From contig JAIHVJ010000043.1 in NCBI GenBank assembly GCA_022720335.1, forward strand, positions 1-16,354: 16,354 bases of DNA, written 5' to 3'. The DNA is from Collinsella sp. Lineage in GTDB: Bacteria; Actinomycetota; Coriobacteriia; Coriobacteriales; Coriobacteriaceae. The position numbers were made by a program, and so were the translations under genes. Below, piece after piece: positions 1 to 5,231 of this stretch. Every line of letters begins with the position of its first letter. Position 1 is the first letter of the stretch. Under the pieces are notes generated by a model. It was given only the letters and a program-made list of their open reading frames with translations, searched no databases and was not told where the DNA came from.

Positions 1-40
1 TGGGTAGAAGAAGGCCAAAACGCAATCGCAGGAGGTCGAT

Positions 41-919
41 ATGACTGCAGAAGATAAGGCAAAGAACGCCGGCAAGGTCGCGCTCGTCCTGGAGGGCGGC
101 AGCTTCCGCGGGCAGTTTACCGCCGGCGTGCTCGACGTTCTCATGGAGGCTGGCGTCGAGATTCCGGCTGTCTACGGTGTATCGGCCGGCGCCCTCAACG
201 GCGTAAACTACAAGTCGCACCAGATCGGCCGTGCCAACCGCATCAACCTGGCTTTCTGCAACGACAACCGCTTCATGGGCGCCGCATCGTTTGCGTCCAC
301 GGGCTCCATCGTGGGTTACGACTTTATCTTCAACGATGTCCAGGACCGCCTGGACCCCTTCGACAACGAAACGTTCGACGCGAGCCCCATCGAGATGTAC
401 GCCGTCGCGACGGACATGCTCTTTGGAACCGCCACGTACCTGCCGGTCAAAAGCGCCGTACTTGACCTTGACGCCGTGCGCGCCTCGACGTCACTGCCGC
501 TGGTGACGCCGCCGGTCGAGATAGACGGGCACAAATACGTCGACGGCGGCGTAGCCGATTCGGTTCCTATCGAGCATGTGCTGGAGGAAGCGGGCTTCAA
601 TCGCGCGGTTGTCATTGTCACGCAGGACCGCTCGTACGAGAAAAAGCCCTACGAGTTTATGCCCGCCGCACGTGCTCGCTATGCCGACTACCCCTACCTG
701 CTCGAGGCTATCGAGACGCGCCACTACCGCTATAACATCCAGCGCATGCACCTGTGGAAGTATGAGCGCGAGGGCCGTGCGTTGGTCGTTGCTCCGCAAA
801 AGCCGGTCGAGGTCGGCCATGTCGAACACGATCCGGCAAAGCTGCTCGACCTGTATATTCAGGGTCGCCAGGAGGCAAAGCGCCTACTGAGCGATATCGA
901 GGCATTTGTCGAGCGCTAG
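41..919 (+). CDS. Patatin-like phospholipase family protein
   Basis: This 292-residue protein belongs to the bacterial patatin-like lipase family (RssA/YjjU type), predicted cytosolic serine acyl hydrolases. It shows the N-terminal glycine-rich oxyanion loop LEGGSFRGQF (residues 17-26), the nucleophile elbow GVSAG (46-50, Ser48) and the DGG motif of the catalytic dyad (Asp168). All key patatin residues are therefore present. The length matches compact single-domain bacterial members. I see no signal peptide or membrane segment. The start is chosen because AGGAGG lies at 30-35, five bases before the ATG. The natural substrate cannot be told from sequence. It is followed by a separate promoter for rplM, so it is probably not co-transcribed with the ribosomal genes. 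Only 40 bases lie upstream, so its own promoter may be outside the window. Confidence 0.9.
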   Translation: MTAEDKAKNAGKVALVLEGGSFRGQFTAGVLDVLMEAGVEIPAVYGVSAGALNGVNYKSHQIGRANRINLAFCNDNRFMGAASFASTGSIVGYDFIFNDVQDRLDPFDNETFDASPIEMYAVATDMLFGTATYLPVKSAVLDLDAVRASTSLPLVTPPVEIDGHKYVDGGVADSVPIEHVLEEAGFNRAVVIVTQDRSYEKKPYEFMPAARARYADYPYLLEAIETRHYRYNIQRMHLWKYEREGRALVVAPQKPVEVGHVEHDPAKLLDLYIQGRQEAKRLLSDIEAFVER

Positions 920-982
920 TGTCGCGACGTCATGACCCATGGATGACATGTGCAGAAACTCTGGTCGGAGCCAAAATACCTG

Positions 983-1010
983 TTGACTCGGGCGGCGAGC
1001 GGGGTAATAT
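983..1010 (+). promoter_or_regulatory. Sigma-70-type promoter for rplM-rpsI
   Basis: A -35 box TTGACT (983-988) and a -10 box TAATAT (1005-1010) are separated by 16 bases. This is the best housekeeping promoter in the window. Transcription would start near 1016-1018, giving a leader of about 60 bases before the GTG start of rplM. Strong promoters are expected for ribosomal protein operons. Confidence 0.75.
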
Positions 1011-1016
1011 GGACGG

Positions 1017-1048
1017 GTTACTTGCAGAGCCCCGTGAATCTCTGTAAC
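1017..1048 (+). promoter_or_regulatory. Hairpin in the rplM 5' leader
   Basis: GTTA (1017-1020) pairs with TAAC (1045-1048), and CAGAG (1025-1029) pairs with CTCTG (1040-1044), with a one-sided bulge on the 5' side. The hairpin begins essentially at the predicted transcription start and ends 16 bases before the ribosome binding site. L13 operons in Firmicutes carry an autoregulatory leader, so a similar role is possible. I could not match this sequence to that known family. Confidence 0.4.
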
Positions 1049-1076
1049 AACACGTACTGTACATGGAGGAGTCTAA

Positions 1077-1520
1077 GTGATTTCGAAATCGACTCACTAC
1101 GCCAAGCAGGGCGAGGTCCAGCGCAACTGGGTTCTCGTCGACGCCGATGGTGCTGTCCTGGGCCGTCTTGCCACCCAGATCGCAATGATCCTGCGCGGTA
1201 AGAACAAGCCCCAGTTCACGCCCAACAGCGACTGCGGCGACTTCGTTGTCGTCATCAACGCCGATAAGGTCCAGCTTACCGGTAACAAGGCCGACACGAA
1301 GACCTATTATCGCCACAGCGGCTACAACGGCGGCCTCAAGGCTGAGAGCTTCCGCCAGGCTATGGAGAAGCACCCGGAGAAGGTCATCGAGCGCGCCGTT
1401 CGCGGTATGCTGCCCAAGACCACCCTCGGCCGTGCCCAGATGACCAAGCTTAAGGTCTACGCTGGTGCCGAGCATCCGCATGCTGCCCAGAACCCCACGA
1501 AGATTGAGCTGGAGGCTTAA
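1077..1520 (+). CDS. rplM: 50S ribosomal protein L13
   Basis: This is L13 of the large ribosomal subunit, an early assembly protein that binds 23S rRNA. The 147 residues match the usual bacterial length (about 142-147). Typical blocks are visible: VDADGAVLGRLATQIA near residues 20-35, TYYRHSGYNGG in the middle, and the C-terminal block RGMLPKTTLGRAQMTKLKVY. The start is a GTG at 1077, supported by GGAGGA at 1065-1070 and by homology from residue 2. An upstream ATG at 1063 opens only a five-codon frame and is not the start. The gene is two bases from rpsI and certainly shares its transcript. Confidence 0.98.
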   Translation: MISKSTHYAKQGEVQRNWVLVDADGAVLGRLATQIAMILRGKNKPQFTPNSDCGDFVVVINADKVQLTGNKADTKTYYRHSGYNGGLKAESFRQAMEKHPEKVIERAVRGMLPKTTLGRAQMTKLKVYAGAEHPHAAQNPTKIELEA

Positions 1521-1522
1521 AG

Positions 1523-1918
<396 letters not shown>

Positions 1919-1950
1919 GGTTTTTATCTCCTTTCGAGATACAATGTACA

Positions 1951-1993
1951 AGCGGGGCCTGCCGATTCCTCGGCGGGCCCCGCTTTTCTTTTT
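1951..1993 (+). terminator. Rho-independent terminator after rpsI
   Basis: A 14-pair stem (1951-1964 with 1971-1984, one G-U pair) closes a six-base loop and is followed by a T-rich tract at 1984-1993. It lies 32 bases after the rpsI stop and separates the ribosomal operon from glmM. Confidence 0.92.
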
Positions 1994-2042
1994 CGACTAG
2001 GGTGGGCGGTTGCATATCGCCTGCTAGGGAAGGAGCGATCCT

Positions 2043-3213
2043 ATGCCCCAGAACATCTTCGGTACCGACGGCGTCCGTGGCGTCGCCAACGCCGACCTCT
2101 CGTGCGACCTCGCGTTTCGCCTGGGCCGCGCGGCGACCAAGTTCCTTGGTCCGGATATCTGCGTCGGCCGCGACACGCGTCTTTCGGGTACCATGCTCGA
2201 GAGCGCTCTGACTGCCGGCATCATGGCCGAGGGCGGTCGTCCGCACTGCTGCGGCGTCATCCCCACGCCTGCCGTGGCGCTGCTCACCGTCCAGAACGAG
2301 CTCGACGGCGGCATCGTCATCTCTGCTTCGCATAATCCGCCGGAGTTCAACGGCATCAAGTTCTTTAGCCGCAAGGGCATGAAGCTTCCCGATGCGGTCG
2401 AGGAAGAGATCAGCGCCTGGGTCATGTCCGAGGAGGCCATGGCTGCCGACACGCTGCCGACCGGTGCCGGCGTGGGCCACATCATCAAGATGAAAGACGC
2501 CCGCAAGGCATACGTCGACCACGCCATCGATACGCTTGATGGCCTGAGGCTCGATGGCCTGGTCGTTGCCGTCGACTGCGGTCATGGTGCTTCTTGCCAG
2601 ACCACGCCCGCCGCGCTGCAGCGCCTGGGTGCCACGGTCCATGCCATCAACACCGATTACTGTGGCACTGACATTAACGTTGAGTGCGGCTCCACTCACC
2701 TTGAGCCCCTGCGCGAGCTCGTGCTGCGCACCCACGCCGATATCGGCCTGGCCCACGACGGCGACGCCGAAGATGGTTCAGGCCGCCGTGGGCGATCGCT
2801 ACGTTCTGGAGCGTATGCTCGCGGATGGCGCCGTCATCGGCGGCGAGCAGTCCGGCCACATCATCTTCCTGGAGCACAACACCACCGGTGACGGTCTGGT
2901 GACGGCTCTGCAGCTGCTGGCCGTGCTCAAGCGCACCGGTCGTACCCTCACCGATCTTGCCGGCATCATGAAGAAGTACCCGCAGGTACTCGTCAACGTG
3001 CATTCCGACAACAAGGCCGGCCTGGACGATTGCCAGCCCATCTGGGATGCCGTCGCTGCCGCCGAGAAGGAGCTCAATGGTCGCGGCCGCATCTTGGTGC
3101 GCCCGAGCGGTACCGAGCCGCTGGTCCGCGTTATGGCCGAGGCCGAGACGCACGAGCTGACCCAGCGCGTTGTCGACGACATCGTCGAGGTTGTCAAGCG
3201 CGAACTTCCCTAA
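2043..3213 (+). pseudogene. glmM: Phosphoglucosamine mutase, disrupted by an internal deletion and frame change
   Basis: GlmM converts glucosamine-6-phosphate to glucosamine-1-phosphate on the way to UDP-GlcNAc. The 5' part (2043 to about 2769) encodes FGTDGVRG near the start, the active-site serine loop SASHNPP (Ser96 is the phosphoserine) and the beginning of the metal loop, Asp239-Gly-Asp241-Ala. The frame then fails. Homology resumes one frame over from about 2770 with VGDRYVLERM, the sugar-binding GGEQSGH, and the phosphate-binding RPSGTEPLVRVM, ending at 3213. Compared with the usual length of about 445 residues, some 55-60 residues are missing, including the third metal-binding Asp and the following Arg. 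Restoring frame needs a lost block of 3n+2 bases, so this is more than a single-base slip. AAGGAG at 2030-2035 supports the ATG. The gene is normally essential, so an assembly error is a real possibility. Confidence 0.88.
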
Positions 3214-3284
3214 TGGTCAAAAACGAGTGCCAAGTGGTAAACTGTTAAGGCTATTTTGGTCGATTGGTATGTCCGAGGGGGAGC

Positions 3285-3782
3285 ATGTTCACTAAAGTCC
3301 TAAGGTCTTTTGGTATGCGTGGTCGAGTCCTTACGCTGGATGCTCCCATCTCGGGCGACGTCATTCCGCTTTCCGAGGTAAACGACCAGACATTTGCCAC
3401 CGGCCTTTTGGGCCAGGGCGTGGCGATTCAGCCTACCGGCACGCGCGTGATTGCACCGGCTGATGCCAAGGTCGAGGCCATTTTTCCCACGGGACACGCT
3501 GTTGCGCTTAACACGGTCGATGGCTTGGACGTGCTCATCCACGTTGGTTTGGACACTGTTCAGCTTGAGGGCAAGCACTTTACCGTACATGCGCAAGTGG
3601 GTGACATCGTCCATAAGGGCGATGTGCTCATTGAGTTCGATCGCGAGGCAATTGCTGCCGAGGGCTACGATGTGACGGTTCCCATCTTGGTGTGCAACTC
3701 CGTTGAGTTCTCGAGCATCAAGGGCTCCGTTGGCGTGCATGTCGAAGAGATGGACCAGCTCATCGTTGCTCGCGAGCGCTAG
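3285..3782 (+). CDS. crr: PTS glucose-type EIIA component
   Basis: This single-domain 165-residue protein is of the EIIA-glucose (Crr) family. It accepts phosphate from HPr and passes it to an EIIB domain of a sugar permease. The active-site pair is visible: His71 in FPTGHAVAL and the phosphorylated His86 in VLIHVGLDT, with the same 15-residue separation as His75/His90 of the E. coli protein. The N-terminal APISGDVIPL and the C-terminal VGDIVHKGDVL are family blocks. I chose ATG 3285 over an in-frame ATG at 3264 because GAGG (3275-3278) lies six bases before it and nothing comparable precedes 3264. No EIIBC gene is adjacent, so it probably serves permeases encoded elsewhere. Its position between glmM and nagB suggests a link to amino-sugar uptake. 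Confidence 0.93.
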   Translation: MFTKVLRSFGMRGRVLTLDAPISGDVIPLSEVNDQTFATGLLGQGVAIQPTGTRVIAPADAKVEAIFPTGHAVALNTVDGLDVLIHVGLDTVQLEGKHFTVHAQVGDIVHKGDVLIEFDREAIAAEGYDVTVPILVCNSVEFSSIKGSVGVHVEEMDQLIVARER

Positions 3783-3822
3783 CAAGTGCACGTGGCCATT
3801 AGCCTACAATTCAAACACGTTT

Positions 3823-4030
3823 ACGGAGGGCGCCCTTGAAAGAGGACGCCCTCCGTGGCAAGATGGGATTTGTCCGAAGCTAAAAGGCTTCGGGTCACCG
3901 TGGACGGGCAGGGGCCTCGACGCGGCTAGACACGAGACACATACATTACGCGACCTCGCCCTGGTGGCCGCACACGTTGGTTGCGGCCGACGCGGGCCGC
4001 GGGCAAGTGCTTGTAAGGGGAGCCTTGCCT
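3823..4030 (+). ncRNA. Candidate structured leader or small RNA between EIIA and nagB
   Basis: The 272-base gap between EIIA and nagB (3783-4054) holds no credible gene but is unusually rich in perfect stems. These are 3823-3832 with 3847-3856 (10 pairs), 3874-3880 with 3887-3893 (7 pairs, six-base loop), 3966-3972 with 3982-3988 (7 pairs), and 4002-4007 with 4024-4029 (6 pairs). A -10-like TACAAT sits at 3805-3810 without a clear -35. No stem is followed by a T tract, so these are not ordinary terminators. I compared it by eye with the glmS ribozyme, T-box, FMN, SAM, TPP, c-di-AMP, tmRNA, 6S, SRP and RNase P cores and recognised none. It could be a nagB leader element or an independent RNA. 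Confidence 0.4.
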
Positions 4031-4054
4031 CTCTTGTACGAGAAAGGACGCGTA

Positions 4055-4783
4055 ATGAAGATTATTAAAGCTAAAGACTACGAGGATATGAGCCGCAAGG
4101 CCGCCAATATCATCTCGGCGCAGGTTATCCTCAAGCCCGACTGTGTGCTGGGCCTTGCCACCGGCTCCACCCCGATCGGTGCCTACAAGCAGCTCGCTGC
4201 TTGGTACGAGAAGGGCGACGTCGACTTTGCCGAGGTCAGCACATACAACCTGGACGAGTATCGCGGCCTTTCGCACGACGATCCCCAGAGCTATCACTAC
4301 TTTATGCGTGAGAACTTCTTCGATCACATCAACATCGACCTGAACAACACGCATGTGCCCGACGGTTCCAACCCCGACGCCGCCGCTGCCTGCTCTGAGT
4401 ACGACAAGATCGTCGCCGCCGCCGGTTACCCGGATCTGCAGCTGCTCGGCATTGGCAACAACGGCCACATCGGCTTCAACGAGCCCGATGACCACTTCTC
4501 CAAGGGCACGCACTGCGTCGACCTCACCGAGAGCACCATTCAGGCCAACAGCCGCCTGTTCGACAGCATCGACGACGTTCCCCGTCAGGCCTACACCATG
4601 GGTACCCAGACCATCATGTATGCCCGCATGATCCTGGTCGTCGCCAACGGCGAGGCCAAGGCCCAGGCCGTGCATGACATGTGCTACGGTCCGGTTACGC
4701 CCGCGTGCCCGGCTTCGATCCTGCAGCTGCACACCAACTGCGTTGTCGTTGCCGACGAGGCCGCCCTTTCGCTCTGCGAGTAG
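4055..4783 (+). CDS. nagB: Glucosamine-6-phosphate deaminase
   Basis: NagB converts glucosamine-6-phosphate to fructose-6-phosphate and ammonia, feeding amino sugars into glycolysis. The 242-residue protein carries the phosphate-binding loop GLATGSTPIGAY (33-44), the catalytic Asp67 in YNLDEYRG, and the signature GIGNNGHIGFNEP (132-144). That signature holds His138 and Glu143, equivalent to His143 and Glu148 of E. coli. Asn136 replaces the E. coli Asp141, which to my knowledge is also the case in Bacillus-type enzymes. The length fits the short Gram-positive form without the E. coli C-terminal extension. The start is fixed by GAAAGGA at 4042-4048, six bases before the ATG. It follows the stem-rich gap described separately, which may regulate it, and ends in a strong terminator. 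Confidence 0.96.
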   Translation: MKIIKAKDYEDMSRKAANIISAQVILKPDCVLGLATGSTPIGAYKQLAAWYEKGDVDFAEVSTYNLDEYRGLSHDDPQSYHYFMRENFFDHINIDLNNTHVPDGSNPDAAAACSEYDKIVAAAGYPDLQLLGIGNNGHIGFNEPDDHFSKGTHCVDLTESTIQANSRLFDSIDDVPRQAYTMGTQTIMYARMILVVANGEAKAQAVHDMCYGPVTPACPASILQLHTNCVVVADEAALSLCE

Positions 4784-4815
4784 CGCGAATCCTGCACCTC
4801 GATATAGCCTTGCCT

Positions 4816-4843
4816 AAGGCCTCCGCTTTGCGGGGGCCTTTTT
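4816..4843 (+). terminator. Rho-independent terminator after nagB
   Basis: An 11-pair stem (4816-4826 with 4830-4840, one G-U pair) closes a TTT loop and runs into five T residues at 4839-4843. It starts 32 bases after the nagB stop. Confidence 0.9.
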
Positions 4844-5231
4844 GCTATCCCTTTCCGCCCACTTGACCAAAATCTTGCCGCAAGCTTGACGAATGCCGGA
4901 TGCCCAACAGTTTGATTCATTCCATACCAGATTCTATGCAAAAATGCCACTAAAAGGTCGTAGACGGTAGCGGGTGCTAGGCGAGTTGAATGACATAGCT
5001 GAACCTTGTTCATCTGCGTTACACTGCCGCTTAGATGGGACAAGCTGACAAGCTCATTTACCTGCTAAAAGACCGATTAGTCGGGGGATTAATAACAATC
5101 GGTCCTCGCTGTACAAAAACTTGCCGCTTGCGTACCAAAAGACAACCTAAAACACAAGGTCGCTCTATTCATAGCGCGGCTTGTATGGTCTTGCGGTTAC
5201 AGTGTCCATACGGTCGAGTTGAGGAGCGGGC
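4844..5231 (+). other. Long AT-richer gap before the large regulator
   Basis: These 388 bases are visibly more AT-rich than the flanking genes and hold no convincing coding sequence. A 67-codon frame from 5035 overlaps the regulator start but has no ribosome binding site and a composition unlike a real protein. I see no clear -35/-10 pair. TTGATT (4911-4916) with TATGCA 17 bases on is weak. The one strong structure is the inverted repeat listed at 5071-5104. The gap probably holds the promoter and control sites of the regulator at 5232. Confidence 0.5.
5071..5104 (+). promoter_or_regulatory. Inverted repeat upstream of the large regulator
   Basis: GACCGATT (5071-5078) is perfectly repeated in inverse orientation as AATCGGTC (5097-5104), with an 18-base spacer that includes a GGGGG run. 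The arm-centre distance (26 bases) is between two and three helical turns. It could be an operator or a hairpin in the mRNA leader. It lies 127 bases before the regulator start. Confidence 0.35.

Noticed and set aside
1063..1080. Five-codon ATG frame overlapping the GTG start of rplM, possible leader peptide
   Set aside because: The ATG overlaps the ribosome binding site region itself and has no site of its own; the frame is too short to judge.
2554..3213. Start of a separate gene at 2554 encoding the GlmM C-terminal part
   Set aside because: The stretch from 2554 to about 2769 in that frame has no homology; real GlmM sequence begins only near 2770. It is the second half of a broken gene.
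3789..3794. CACGTG palindrome just after the EIIA stop as an operator
   Set aside because: A single six-base palindrome is expected by chance in GC-rich DNA and has no repeat or promoter context.
3823..3856. First stem of the crr-nagB gap as a terminator for the EIIA gene
   Set aside because: The 10-pair stem is not followed by T residues on either strand, so intrinsic termination is unlikely.
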